From assembly GCF_039537965.1 (NCBI RefSeq), contig NZ_BAABBM010000001.1, positions 2,393,501-2,457,500 on the forward strand: DNA of 64,000 nt, read 5' to 3'. This document shows positions 24,996-33,774 of this stretch, in pieces (within the stretch, counting starts at the first letter, position 1; the number at the start of each line of letters is the position of its first letter). The position numbers and the translations under genes were made by a program. The DNA comes from Sphingomonas limnosediminicola (GTDB lineage Bacteria; Pseudomonadota; Alphaproteobacteria; Sphingomonadales; Sphingomonadaceae). The notes below the pieces were generated by a model. That model was not told the DNA's origin. It ran no database searches and saw nothing but the letters and a program-made list of their open reading frames with translations.

Positions 24996-25702
24996 CTGCC
25001 GCGCGCGGACGCGCGCTGCTGCTGATTGCCGCCCTGTTGATCGCGGCGGGAGCGATTGCCATTTCACGTTCGCGAACTCCGGCTCCCCAGGAGAGGCCCA
25101 CGCTGCTGCTGCTGACCAGCCTGCCGCTCGTATTTGGCGAAGGCTTCTCTCTCGACGCCGGCGGATCGCCGGCGCTCAAGGCGCTGCAGTCGCGCTATCG
25201 GGTTGTTCCGATCAGCGTCACCGAACCGGCAGAGCTTCGTAAAGGCCGGTTGCTGCTCATGGCGCATCCGCTCGCGCAGCCAGCCGAGGCTTTGATTGCG
25301 CTCGACGATTGGGTGAGGGGTGGCAGTCACGTTCTTCTGCTGGCCGATCCGCTGCTGGAATGGCCGAGCGAACGGCCGCTCGGCGATCCGCTTCGACCGC
25401 CGCCCATGTTCATGGACACCGGCTTGCTCAAGCACTGGGGTTTGCGGCTCGACGCACCCGATAAGCGTGGGCCGGCTCATAGACGGCTTGGCGGCGAACA
25501 GGTGCTGACGCTCTCGCCAGGCGCCCTTTCCGGCACTTGCAACATTAGCGGCGACCGCCTCGTAGCCCACTGCCGCATCGGCAAAGGGTCGGCGACGATC
25601 GTTGCGGACGCGGACCTGCTCGACGCGGCTAGGCTGGGCGACGGCGCGTCCGCAAACCTCGACGGACTGCTTTCCGAGCTTGCGCAATTGGATGCGAAGT
25701 GA
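24992..25702 (+). CDS. GldG/ABC-auxiliary-like membrane-anchored protein
   Basis: 236 aa. An N-terminal helix (about residues 8-23) anchors the chain. The rest reads like the alpha/beta domain of auxiliary components of ABC-type gliding or transport systems: LLLLTSLPLVFGEGF, then ALKALQSRYRVVPI, LLLMAHPLAQP, LDDWVRGGSHVLLLADPLLEW. This is a Rossmann-like GATase-type pattern with a strand following each loop. It is coupled by ATGA to the small membrane protein. The match to GldG/DUF4350-type domains is by eye. It lies immediately upstream of the dcw promoter region. Confidence 0.6.
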   Translation: MTAARGRALLLIAALLIAAGAIAISRSRTPAPQERPTLLLLTSLPLVFGEGFSLDAGGSPALKALQSRYRVVPISVTEPAELRKGRLLLMAHPLAQPAEALIALDDWVRGGSHVLLLADPLLEWPSERPLGDPLRPPPMFMDTGLLKHWGLRLDAPDKRGPAHRRLGGEQVLTLSPGALSGTCNISGDRLVAHCRIGKGSATIVADADLLDAARLGDGASANLDGLLSELAQLDAK

Positions 25703-25716
25703 TTCTCATGCGATTC
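25701..25716. promoter_or_regulatory. Paired GANTC sites upstream of mraZ
   Basis: GATTC at 25701-25705 and 25712-25716, 11 nt apart, 14 nt before a perfect DnaA box. A third, GAATC, lies at 25905-25909. GANTC is the CcrM methylation motif of Alphaproteobacteria. Confidence 0.5.
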
Positions 25717-25729
25717 GTTAATCACAAAC

Positions 25730-25738
25730 TTATCCACA
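25730..25738 (+). promoter_or_regulatory. Perfect DnaA box TTATCCACA upstream of mraZ
   Basis: Exact match to the strong DnaA consensus, in the 282-nt gap before mraZ. Confidence 0.6.
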
Positions 25739-25823
25739 GGGTCGGAATGCCAGAACATCCCGCGAACAGCCCACCATGAGGGGTCACAACTAACCGCAGA
25801 AATCCGGCATTTCCCACAGCTCA

Positions 25824-25856
25824 CCCATTAAATCCCGTAAAATCCCATTGTATCCC
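25824..25856. promoter_or_regulatory. MraZ operator: CCC repeats with exact 10-bp period
   Basis: CCC triplets occur at 25824, 25834, 25844 and 25854, exactly 10 bp apart; the last three are in ATCCC context, and a weaker one is at 25813. Read on the minus strand this is (T/C)GGGN-N5 direct repeats, the pattern described for MraZ boxes. It lies about 130-160 nt upstream of the mraZ start. Confidence 0.7.
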
Positions 25857-25984
25857 GCACGATGCTGAGTTACCAACATCGGGTAGCGCGGGGGCTGACC
25901 CTACGAATCCAATCCTGACGCGGTGCGCGCGTGACGATGCGCGTCCGCGAAGGACGGCTCGCGCGCTGCGAACGGGGAGTGAAT

Positions 25985-26476
25985 GTGGCGGCGCTAGAAC
26001 ATCTGTTTCAGGGCAGCGCACTGAACGCGGTCGATGCAAAGGGCCGCGTATCCATCCCGTCATTCCTGCGCACCGTCATCGAACGCCGCGGCGATGCCCG
26101 CACCGTCGTGCTTGCCAAGCATGAGGCCTTCCCTTGCCTCAGCGCCTATGATCCCGCCTACGCTGCGCTGAAGCACGCCAAACTCGAACGGCTGCTCGAG
26201 AAGGAAGAGACCAATCCCGACGCGCAGCTGGAATATCAGCAGCGCAACCTGATGGCCTTCGCCGCGACCGAGGAAGTGCCTTACGACAGCTCGGGCCGCA
26301 TTCTCATGCCGCCGATGATGCGCCGCAAGGGCCAAATCGGCGAGCTCGCGCTTTTCCTCGGCACCGGCGAGACGTTCCAGGTCTGGAACCCGCAACTTCT
26401 GCTCGACGATCCGCGCATCCCTGAAGACCTCAAGGACATCGCCCGCTTCCGCCTCGAAGAGCGAGGCCAGTCATGA
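25985..26476 (+). CDS. mraZ: Transcriptional regulator MraZ
   Basis: 163 aa from the GTG at 25985, chosen because GGGGA lies 6 nt upstream; a GTG at 25979 overlaps that site, and a GTG at 25931 opens a longer frame without family similarity. It has two SpoVT/AbrB-like swapped-hairpin repeats: ALNAVDAKGRVSIPSFLR at about residues 13-30 and VPYDSSGRILMPPMMRR at about 99-115. MraZ represses the dcw cluster in E. coli through direct repeats upstream of its own gene, and such repeats are present here. It overlaps rsmH by ATGA. Confidence 0.93.
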   Translation: MAALEHLFQGSALNAVDAKGRVSIPSFLRTVIERRGDARTVVLAKHEAFPCLSAYDPAYAALKHAKLERLLEKEETNPDAQLEYQQRNLMAFAATEEVPYDSSGRILMPPMMRRKGQIGELALFLGTGETFQVWNPQLLLDDPRIPEDLKDIARFRLEERGQS

Positions 26477-27441
26477 CCAGCGCCGGCGCATATCAGGCCC
26501 CACACGTGCCGGTGCTGGTCAACGACGTCGTCGCAGCATTGCAGCTGCACGGCGGCGAAACTGTCGTTGACGGCACCTTTGGAGCGGGCGGCTACACGCG
26601 CGCCGTGCTCCAGGCGGGGGCGGGACGAGTGATTGGGTTCGATCGCGACCCCGATGCGATCGACGAAGGTGGGTCGCTCGTCCCGGACCCGCGCCTGACT
26701 TTGGTCAACGAGAATTTCAGCCAGATGGACCGCGTCCTCGCCGAGCGCGGCATCGGCCTGGTCGATGGCATCGCGCTGGATATCGGCGTCAGCTCGATGC
26801 AGATCGATCGCGCCGAGCGCGGCTTTTCATTCCAGGGCGACGGGCCTCTCGACATGCGCATGAGCAAGTCGGGCATGACCGCCGCCGAGTTCCTGAATTC
26901 GGCCGAGGAGGCCGACATCGCCCGGGTCCTGCGCGACTATGGGGAGGAGCCGCGCGCCCGGGCGATAGCCCGTGCCATCGTTGCCGCACGCCCTGTCGAG
27001 CGCACTGCCGAGCTTGCCGCGATCGTCCGCCGCGCCGCGGGCTTCCGCCCTGGTCAGAAGAGCGATCCGGCGACGCGCACCTTCCAAGCCATCCGCATCC
27101 ATCTCAACGCTGAACTCGAGGAGCTCGAGCAAGGCCTCGAGGCCGCTGAGCGCGCGCTAAAGCCCGGCGGCCGGCTCGCCGTCGTCACCTTTCACAGTCT
27201 CGAAGACCGCATCGTGAAGCGCTTTTTCCGCGAACGTAGCGGGGGAACGCCGGCCGGCTCGCGTCACCGTCCTGTGCTCGTCGACCCGAACGAACCGACG
27301 TTCGAGCGGGTCGCCAAGCCGGTATCCCCGACGGAGCGCGAGCTGGCTGCGAATCCGCGCGCCCGGTCGGCGCGCCTGAGAAGCGCCGTGCGCACGTCGG
27401 CGCCAGCCCGAAATTCAGTTTCTGCAGGAGGTATGCAATGA
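26473..27441 (+). CDS. rsmH: 16S rRNA (cytosine-1402-N4) methyltransferase
   Basis: 322 aa. The SAM-binding motif VDGTFGAGGYTRAVL and the following IGFDRDPDA are the family's Rossmann elements. The later NENFSQMD and LDIGVSSMQIDRAERGFSF, then the C-terminal FHSLEDRIVKRFF, complete the RsmH (MraW) signature. It methylates C1402 in the decoding centre of 16S rRNA. It starts 4 nt before the mraZ stop and ends in an ATGA overlap with ftsL. The C-terminal 50 residues are basic and disordered. Confidence 0.97.
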   Translation: MTSAGAYQAPHVPVLVNDVVAALQLHGGETVVDGTFGAGGYTRAVLQAGAGRVIGFDRDPDAIDEGGSLVPDPRLTLVNENFSQMDRVLAERGIGLVDGIALDIGVSSMQIDRAERGFSFQGDGPLDMRMSKSGMTAAEFLNSAEEADIARVLRDYGEEPRARAIARAIVAARPVERTAELAAIVRRAAGFRPGQKSDPATRTFQAIRIHLNAELEELEQGLEAAERALKPGGRLAVVTFHSLEDRIVKRFFRERSGGTPAGSRHRPVLVDPNEPTFERVAKPVSPTERELAANPRARSARLRSAVRTSAPARNSVSAGGMQ

Positions 27442-28202
27442 GCGGCCGCAACTTCGGTTCGCTGGTCATGGTCGCAAGCTGCGCGGTCGCCGCGCTCGGC
27501 TGCTACCTGGTCTCGCTTCGCGTCGCTTCGGAGCGCGCCGCGCTCGAGGACGTCGAAACCAAGATCGTGCTTGCGCAGCGCGACATGCGCGTCATCCAGA
27601 CCGAGATCGGCACTCGTGGCCGCCTGGCCCAGCTGGAGCGTTGGAACGCGAAGGTCCTCGCGCTGTCCGCCCCGCAGGCCGATCAGTTCCTCAACGGCGG
27701 CTTCGAGCTCGCCCGTCTTGCCCAGCCTGAGCACAAGGTCGAGTTCCAGGCGCCGGTGGTGCTGGCTTCCGCGCCCGCGCCGGATCGCAAGGCGCCGATC
27801 GGGCAGGCCTACAGTGACGAGTCAGGCGCCGCGCCCCCCTCAGTCGCGCCGCGCGCGATGCTCCATGAAGCAAGCTTCAAGACAGAGATTACGAGTTCCG
27901 AGACGCGCGAGGTCCCGGTAAAGCCGACCGCCAGATTGCCCCAGGCGGAAGGTGCCCCAAAGGTAAAGTCCACGGTTTCGTCGGCCACAGCGGCAAAGCC
28001 GGCAATCAAGAAATCCGTGGATAAGCCGGGCCTCGCGGCCGCCCACCCAGCCAAATCGGTGGATAAGCAAGGCGCGCTCGCGCCGAAGCCGGTGACAAAG
28101 CCGGTTCGACTTGCAAAATATGACCCGCTCGCTCCGCTTCCGGAGAAGCGCATTGCTCATAGTTCGTCCAAACCTTCCAAGGACTTGCATCCCGCCCGAT
28201 GA
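27438..28202 (+). CDS. ftsL: Cell division protein FtsL-like, with long C-terminal tail
   Basis: 254 aa. One transmembrane helix (about residues 7-27) is followed by a heptad-rich segment (EDVETKIVLAQRDMRVIQTEI) that should form the periplasmic coiled coil pairing with FtsB. Its place between rsmH and ftsI and its ATGA overlap with both identify it as FtsL. The last 150 residues are an unusual Ala/Pro/Lys/Ser-rich tail with a near repeat, KSVDKPGLAAAHPA and KSVDKQGALAPKP. Typical FtsL is about 100 aa, so the tail is an extension. FtsL bridges FtsQ, FtsB and FtsWI in the divisome. Confidence 0.85.
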   Translation: MSGRNFGSLVMVASCAVAALGCYLVSLRVASERAALEDVETKIVLAQRDMRVIQTEIGTRGRLAQLERWNAKVLALSAPQADQFLNGGFELARLAQPEHKVEFQAPVVLASAPAPDRKAPIGQAYSDESGAAPPSVAPRAMLHEASFKTEITSSETREVPVKPTARLPQAEGAPKVKSTVSSATAAKPAIKKSVDKPGLAAAHPAKSVDKQGALAPKPVTKPVRLAKYDPLAPLPEKRIAHSSSKPSKDLHPAR

Positions 28203-29911
28203 ACGCACCGTCGCCCGCTCTCGTCGCGCCACGGCCCGAGCGGCTCCGACTCGTCGGGCAGCGGCGGCAGACGCTCGCCGTCATGCATCAGCGGCTGATG
28301 TTCGGGATGCTGGTCTATGGCGGCATCGTCGCCATCATCGCGCTGCGGATCCTCTACCTCGCCGCTTTCGGTGACCATGCGGGGCGCAAGGAAGGGCTGA
28401 CCGCACTCATTCCGGATCGGGGCGACATCGTCGACCGCGACGGCGAGCCGCTCGCGCGAACCATCGATGCCTGGACCATCGCCATTCATCCTTCGAAGGT
28501 GATCGGCGACAAGCTTGCGCTGGCTCGCTCCCTCGCACGGCTAATGCCGGAGAAGACCGAGGACCAATATTTCCAGCTACTGACCTCGGGTAAACCATTC
28601 TTCTACCTGCGCCGCCGGGCCTCGCCGGCGCTGGTCGAGGCAGTGAATGCGCTTGGCGACCCGGGTCTCGCCATCCAGCGCGAGCCCGATCGGCTCTATC
28701 CGCAGACCAGTCTTGCCGCGCATGTCATCGGCTTCACCGACATCGATGGCCATGGCGCTGCCGGCGTTGAGCGCGCCTTCGACGCTTATCTGTCCGACCC
28801 GAAGACCCGCGGGCAGCCGCTGACACTCTCGATCTCCAGTCGCATCCAGCAGGCGCTGGAGCATGAGCTCGGTGACGCGATGGCCGAGTTTTCCGCGATC
28901 GGCGCTGCCGGCGTGGTAATGGACGTTCACACCGGCGAGGTCCTAGCAATGACGTCGATGCCGACGATCAACCCCAATGCGCCGGGCCAGGGCACGCCCG
29001 AAGCGCACTTCAATCGCGCCACGCTTGGCGTGTTCGAGCTTGGGTCGACCTTCAAGCCATTCACAGTCGCGATGGCGATGGACGCGGGGGTCATCAAGTC
29101 GGTCGGCCAGATCTACAACTGCCCCAACGTCCTGCCGGTCTACGGACACGTCGTGCACGACACCCATCCGTTCGGCCGCAGCTGCTCGGTGGCCGAGATC
29201 ATGATGGAGAGCTCGAACATCGGAACGGCGCAGATCGCCGATCAGATTGGCAAGGAACGTCAGAGAGCCTTTCTGAAGAAGATGGGCTTCATGGATCGCG
29301 TCGAGATCGAGCTGAAAGAGCGCGGCCGGGCCCTGACGCCGGGTAACCGGTGGGGCCCGTTCGAAACGATGACGATCGGCTTCGGCCAGGGCATTGCGGT
29401 CGCGCCCCTGCAGCTCGCGATGGGCTACGCGACCCTGTTCGACAACGGCGTCTACCACCCGCCAACCATCCTCAAGCGCGGGCCGAGCAATCCGCTACCT
29501 GCGGGCCGCCGCGTGTTCTCCGAAGAAACCAGCTACAAGATGCGCTCGCTCTTGCGCCTGGTGGTCATGAAGGGCACGGGCAAGAAAGCCGATGCGCCAG
29601 GCTATCGCATCGGCGGCAAGACCGGAACCGCGCAGAAATTGATCAATGGACACTACAGCCAGACCATCAACATCACGAGCTTTGCCGGTGTGTTCCCGAT
29701 GGACGATCCGAAGTATGTCATCGTGGTGATGCTGGACGAACCCAAGGCGACCAAGGACACTTACGGTTTCACGACCGCCGGCTGGAATGTCGCGCCGGTT
29801 GTCAGCCGGACGGTGAGCCGCATTGCACCGATGCTGGGCGTGCAGCCCAACATGACCCGCGAACCGAATATGGGCGAGGTATTGCCCTTCGTTCACGAAA
29901 CGAAGGAGTAG
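28199..29911 (+). CDS. ftsI: Peptidoglycan D,D-transpeptidase FtsI (PBP3)
   Basis: 570 aa. A single N-terminal transmembrane helix (about residues 35-57) anchors it in the inner membrane. The transpeptidase domain has SxxK in FELGSTFKPFTV (nucleophile Ser about 283), SSN in MESSNIGTAQIA and KTG in GGKTGTAQK. The dimerisation (non-penicillin-binding) domain lies between. It crosslinks septal peptidoglycan. It is coupled by ATGA to ftsL and followed 7 nt later by murE. Confidence 0.97.
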   Translation: MNAPSPALVAPRPERLRLVGQRRQTLAVMHQRLMFGMLVYGGIVAIIALRILYLAAFGDHAGRKEGLTALIPDRGDIVDRDGEPLARTIDAWTIAIHPSKVIGDKLALARSLARLMPEKTEDQYFQLLTSGKPFFYLRRRASPALVEAVNALGDPGLAIQREPDRLYPQTSLAAHVIGFTDIDGHGAAGVERAFDAYLSDPKTRGQPLTLSISSRIQQALEHELGDAMAEFSAIGAAGVVMDVHTGEVLAMTSMPTINPNAPGQGTPEAHFNRATLGVFELGSTFKPFTVAMAMDAGVIKSVGQIYNCPNVLPVYGHVVHDTHPFGRSCSVAEIMMESSNIGTAQIADQIGKERQRAFLKKMGFMDRVEIELKERGRALTPGNRWGPFETMTIGFGQGIAVAPLQLAMGYATLFDNGVYHPPTILKRGPSNPLPAGRRVFSEETSYKMRSLLRLVVMKGTGKKADAPGYRIGGKTGTAQKLINGHYSQTINITSFAGVFPMDDPKYVIVVMLDEPKATKDTYGFTTAGWNVAPVVSRTVSRIAPMLGVQPNMTREPNMGEVLPFVHETKE

Positions 29912-29918
29912 CCCAACG

Positions 29919-31334
29919 GTGCGCTTGTCCGACATCGCGGGCATCGACAGCGATTCAGAAGTGACGGGTTTTGCCATCGACCATCGCAAGGTGGCGAGGG
30001 GAAGCGTGTTCGGCGCCTTCGCTGGTGCCGTATTCAACGGCGAGGATTTCATCGGCCAGGCGGTCGATCGCGGCGCGGTGGCTGTCGTTGCGCGGCCTGG
30101 TGCTGCAGTGGATCGGGTGCCCCATCTCGCCGACCCGGAGCCGCGCCGGCTGTTCGCTGAACTCGCCGCGAAATTCTACGCGCCTTATCCCAAGACCGTG
30201 GTCGCGGTGACCGGCACCAACGGCAAGACTTCGACGGTCGAAATGACGCGTCAAATCTGGCGAATGTCCGGGCATCGTTCGGCGTCGATCGGCACGCTTG
30301 GCGTGACGACGTCCGACGATCAGGTGAAGACTGGCTTGACGACGCCCGACATCGTCACCTTTCTCAACAACATGGCTGGATTGAAGCGCATGGGCGTGAC
30401 TCATGTCGCTTACGAAGCGTCCAGCCACGGGCTCGACCAGCATCGCGCGGAGGGAGTGCCGCTGGCGGCCGCCGCGTTCACCAACTTCAGCCGCGACCAC
30501 CTCGATTACCACGGGACGATGGACGAATATTTCGAAGCCAAGATGCGGCTTTTCGAAAGGCTTCTTCAGTCGGGCAGGCCGGTGGTTATCTGGGCCGACG
30601 ATCCCAAGGCGAACGAGGTGATCGAGCGCGCAGAAGCTGGTGGACTCGAAGTGCTGACCGTCGGCCGCAAAGGCAACATGATCCGGCTCGTCGAGCAAAC
30701 GCCGACGGCGCTCGGACAGACGCTCAAGCTTGAGCATGAAGGCAAACCGTACCGCCTGCCGTTGCCGCTGATCGGCGCCTATCAGGCTTCCAACGTGCTG
30801 ACTGCCGCGGGCCTGGTGCTCGCAACGGGCGGCGAGTGGGACGAGACGTTCGCGGCCATGCAGCGCGTCGCACCGGTGCGCGGCCGGCTGGAGAGAGCAG
30901 TGATCAGCCGCGGGGGCGTTCCAGTCTATATCGATTACGCGCACACACCCGACGCGTTGGAAGCGGCGATTGCCGCGCTTCGACCACATGTCGAAGGCCG
31001 CCTCATCACCGTGTTTGGCGCCGGCGGAGACCGTGACCAGGGCAAGCGCCCGGAAATGGGCGCCGTCGCATCGCGGCTTTCGGACGTCGTGATCGTGACC
31101 GACGATAATCCGCGCAGCGAGGACCCAGCGGTTATCCGTTCGGCCATCATGGCTGCGGCGACTGGTGCGAGCGAGGTAGCAGGCCGCCGCGAAGCCATTG
31201 CCGAAGCCATCCGCATCGCCAGGGCAGGCGACATCGTCCTCGTCGCCGGAAAGGGCCATGAAACGGGCCAGATCATCGGCGACCGTGTGCTGCCGTTCGA
31301 CGACGCGCTTGTGGCTCGGGAGTGCGCGGCATGA
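29919..31334 (+). CDS. murE: UDP-MurNAc-L-Ala-D-Glu:meso-DAP ligase MurE
   Basis: 471 aa with a GTG start (VRLSDIAGI). AAGGAG lies 11 nt upstream, at the end of ftsI. It has the ATP-binding GTNGKTSTVEM motif and, near the C-terminus, the DNPR motif (TDDNPRSEDP), the meso-diaminopimelate specificity motif. It adds meso-DAP to UDP-MurNAc-dipeptide in the cytoplasm. The gene overlaps murF by ATGA. This implies A1gamma-type DAP peptidoglycan, as expected for a Gram-negative bacterium. Confidence 0.97.
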   Translation: MRLSDIAGIDSDSEVTGFAIDHRKVARGSVFGAFAGAVFNGEDFIGQAVDRGAVAVVARPGAAVDRVPHLADPEPRRLFAELAAKFYAPYPKTVVAVTGTNGKTSTVEMTRQIWRMSGHRSASIGTLGVTTSDDQVKTGLTTPDIVTFLNNMAGLKRMGVTHVAYEASSHGLDQHRAEGVPLAAAAFTNFSRDHLDYHGTMDEYFEAKMRLFERLLQSGRPVVIWADDPKANEVIERAEAGGLEVLTVGRKGNMIRLVEQTPTALGQTLKLEHEGKPYRLPLPLIGAYQASNVLTAAGLVLATGGEWDETFAAMQRVAPVRGRLERAVISRGGVPVYIDYAHTPDALEAAIAALRPHVEGRLITVFGAGGDRDQGKRPEMGAVASRLSDVVIVTDDNPRSEDPAVIRSAIMAAATGASEVAGRREAIAEAIRIARAGDIVLVAGKGHETGQIIGDRVLPFDDALVARECAA

Positions 31335-32716
31335 CGTCGCTGTGGACTTCCGAAGAAATTGCAACCGCGACTGACGGCACGGCCAGCCAGCTGTTCGAAG
31401 TCACCGGCGTGACCTTCGACAGCCGCGAAGTGGGTCCGGGTGACCTGTTCGTCGCGATGCCTGGTACCGTCTATGACGGCCATATGTTCGTTGAGGGCGC
31501 GTTCGAGGCGGGAGCCGCGGGCGCGATCGTCTCGCGGCCGGTTAGCGGTCCGCATGTCCTCGTCGATGACGTTGCAGCCGCACTGGAGGCGCTGGGCCGT
31601 GCTTCTCGCGCGCGCAGTGGAGCGACGATCCTCGGGGTCACCGGTTCGGTCGGAAAGACCAGCACCAAGGAAGCCCTGTTTGCCGCGCTCGACCGTAATC
31701 GGCCGGGCAAGGTCCATCGTTCCGTGAAGAGCTACAACAACCATACCGGCGTCCCGCTCAGTCTCGCGCGCATGCCGCGCGATGCGGAGTTCGCCGTGCT
31801 CGAAATGGGCATGAACAATGCAGGCGAGATCAGTGCGCTGGTGAAGCAGGTGAGGCCGCACCTCGCGCTGATCACCGCCATCGCTCCCGCGCACATCGAG
31901 AATCTCGGGTCAGAAGAAGCGATCGCCGATGCCAAGGCGGAGATATTCAGCGGCCTCGAACGTGGCGGCATCGCGATCATCCCCAACGACACGCCACACC
32001 GCGACCGTCTCGTTAAAGCGGCGCGCCGTCATGCGGACCAGATCATCACCTTTGGTGGCGGCGACGCGGACGTGCATGCCATTCACGCCGTCACGGCCAA
32101 CGGCGGCGGGAGCTTGATCAGCGCCGCGCTGCTCGAGCGTGAGCTGACATTCACCATCTCCCAACGCGGTGAGCATTGGGTCTCGAACGCGCTGGCGGTT
32201 CTGGCCGCGGTTGAAGCGATCGGTGCCGACGTCGCCGTCGCTGGGTTGGCACTCGCCGATCTCGGCGGATTGAAGGGCCGCGGAGAACGTCATCATATCG
32301 AGCTGGGCGGAGGCGAAATCCTGCTGATCGACGAAAGCTACAACGCCAATCCGGCGTCGATGGCGGCGACGCTCAAGAGCCTCGGCGCGGAGCAGGACGT
32401 CAGCCGACGCATCGCGGTTCTCGGCCCCATGCGCGAGCTGGGCGAGCACAGCCAGGAATTGCACGCGGGCCTCGCGCCGGCCGTCCTCGACGCGCATGTC
32501 GACCGCCTGATCCTGATCGGCGAGGAGATGAAGCCGCTGGCGGAGGAGGTCGTCGGCAAGATTTCTCTCGACCTGGTCGCCAGCGTCGATGAAGCAACTG
32601 AAGGCTTGCTAAAGTCGCTCCGGCCTGGCGACGCCGTGCTCGTCAAGGCTTCCAACAGTGTCGGGCTCGCCAAGCTCGTCGAGCGCGTAGCGGGGGGTGT
32701 CGCATGCTCTATGTGA
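31331..32716 (+). CDS. murF: UDP-MurNAc-tripeptide:D-Ala-D-Ala ligase MurF
   Basis: 461 aa from the ATG overlapping the murE stop (ATGA); upstream in-frame codons lie inside murE. The Mur ligase N-terminal domain is followed by the P-loop [19 protein letters not shown], then [14 protein letters not shown] and [17 protein letters not shown], in the family order. It adds D-Ala-D-Ala to UDP-MurNAc-tripeptide, completing the pentapeptide precursor, in the cytoplasm. It overlaps mraY by 13 nt, the longest overlap in the cluster. Confidence 0.96.
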   Translation: MTSLWTSEEIATATDGTASQLFEVTGVTFDSREVGPGDLFVAMPGTVYDGHMFVEGAFEAGAAGAIVSRPVSGPHVLVDDVAAALEALGRASRARSGATILGVTGSVGKTSTKEALFAALDRNRPGKVHRSVKSYNNHTGVPLSLARMPRDAEFAVLEMGMNNAGEISALVKQVRPHLALITAIAPAHIENLGSEEAIADAKAEIFSGLERGGIAIIPNDTPHRDRLVKAARRHADQIITFGGGDADVHAIHAVTANGGGSLISAALLERELTFTISQRGEHWVSNALAVLAAVEAIGADVAVAGLALADLGGLKGRGERHHIELGGGEILLIDESYNANPASMAATLKSLGAEQDVSRRIAVLGPMRELGEHSQELHAGLAPAVLDAHVDRLILIGEEMKPLAEEVVGKISLDLVASVDEATEGLLKSLRPGDAVLVKASNSVGLAKLVERVAGGVACSM

Positions 32717-33774
32717 TCGCGGAGCAGCTTGGTTTCCCGGGCATCCTCAACCTCATCCGCTACATCAGCTTCCGTGCCGGCGCCGCAAGCGCCACCGCGC
32801 TGCTGATCGGCTTGGTGATTGGGCCGAAATTCATCAGCTGGCTGCGTCTGCGTCAGGGCAAGGGTCAGCCGATCCGCGCCGACGGGCCGCAAAGCCATCT
32901 TGCCAAGCGTGGTACGCCGACCATGGGCGGGCTGCTGATCCTTACCTCGCTGTCGATTTCGGTCCTGCTGTGGATGGAGCTGACCAACCTCTATGTCTGG
33001 GCGTGCCTGCTGGTGACTGCGGGCTTCGGTCTAATCGGATGGCTCGACGATTACGACAAGGTGAAGAAGGCGCACCATGCCGGCCTGTCCGGCAAGACGC
33101 GGCTGGCGCTGGAGTTCGTCATCGCCGGCTTCGCGACCTGGCTCATGGTCCAGCAAGGCAACACGCACCTCTACCTGCCGTTCGTGCAGGGGCCGGTGCT
33201 CGACCTCGGCTGGTTCTACATTGCGTTCGGGGCGTTCGTAATCGTCGCGTTCGGCAATGCGGTGAACCTCACCGACGGGCTCGACGGGCTGGCGACGATG
33301 CCGGTGGTGATCGCGGCGATTGCTTTCCTCCTGATTTCCTACCTCGTCGGCAACGCGCGCTTCGCGAATTATCTCGGCATTCCTCATATCCTCGGTGTCG
33401 GCGACCTCACGGTGTTGCTTCTCGCGATCGTCGGCGCATGCCTTGCTTTCCTGTGGTTCAACGCTCCCCCCGCGGCCGTCTTCATGGGCGATACGGGAAG
33501 CCTTGCGCTTGGCGGAGCCCTCGGCGCGGTTTCAGTCGCCACGCACCATGAATTCGTGCTGGTGATCGTCGGCGGCATTTTTGTCGTCGAGGCGCTCTCG
33601 GTCGTCATCCAGGTCGCGGTCTACAAGCGCACCGGCAAGCGCGTCTTCCTGATGGCGCCCATCCACCACCATTTCGAACAGCTCGGCTGGTCGGAGCCGA
33701 CGGTGGTGATCCGCTTTTGGATCATCAGCTTCGTGCTGGCGCTGGCGGGTCTTTCGACCCTCAAGCTCAGGTGA
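32704..33774 (+). CDS. mraY: Phospho-N-acetylmuramoyl-pentapeptide-transferase MraY
   Basis: 356 aa with about ten transmembrane helices. Family motifs in order are [14 protein letters not shown] near residue 62, the aspartates in [38 protein letters not shown] and [13 protein letters not shown]. It transfers the phospho-MurNAc-pentapeptide to undecaprenyl phosphate to make lipid I at the inner membrane. It starts 13 nt before the murF stop and its own stop overlaps murD by GTGA. Confidence 0.97.
   Translation: MLYVIAEQLGFPGILNLIRYISFRAGAASATALLIGLVIGPKFISWLRLRQGKGQPIRADGPQSHLAKRGTPTMGGLLILTSLSISVLLWMELTNLYVWACLLVTAGFGLIGWLDDYDKVKKAHHAGLSGKTRLALEFVIAGFATWLMVQQGNTHLYLPFVQGPVLDLGWFYIAFGAFVIVAFGNAVNLTDGLDGLATMPVVIAAIAFLLISYLVGNARFANYLGIPHILGVGDLTVLLLAIVGACLAFLWFNAPPAAVFMGDTGSLALGGALGAVSVATHHEFVLVIVGGIFVVEALSVVIQVAVYKRTGKRVFLMAPIHHHFEQLGWSEPTVVIRFWIISFVLALAGLSTLKLR

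Noticed and set aside
28016..28066. Two near-DnaA boxes in ftsL as regulatory sites
   Set aside because: Both are coding for the repeated Val-Asp-Lys of the tail, and each misses the last base of the consensus.
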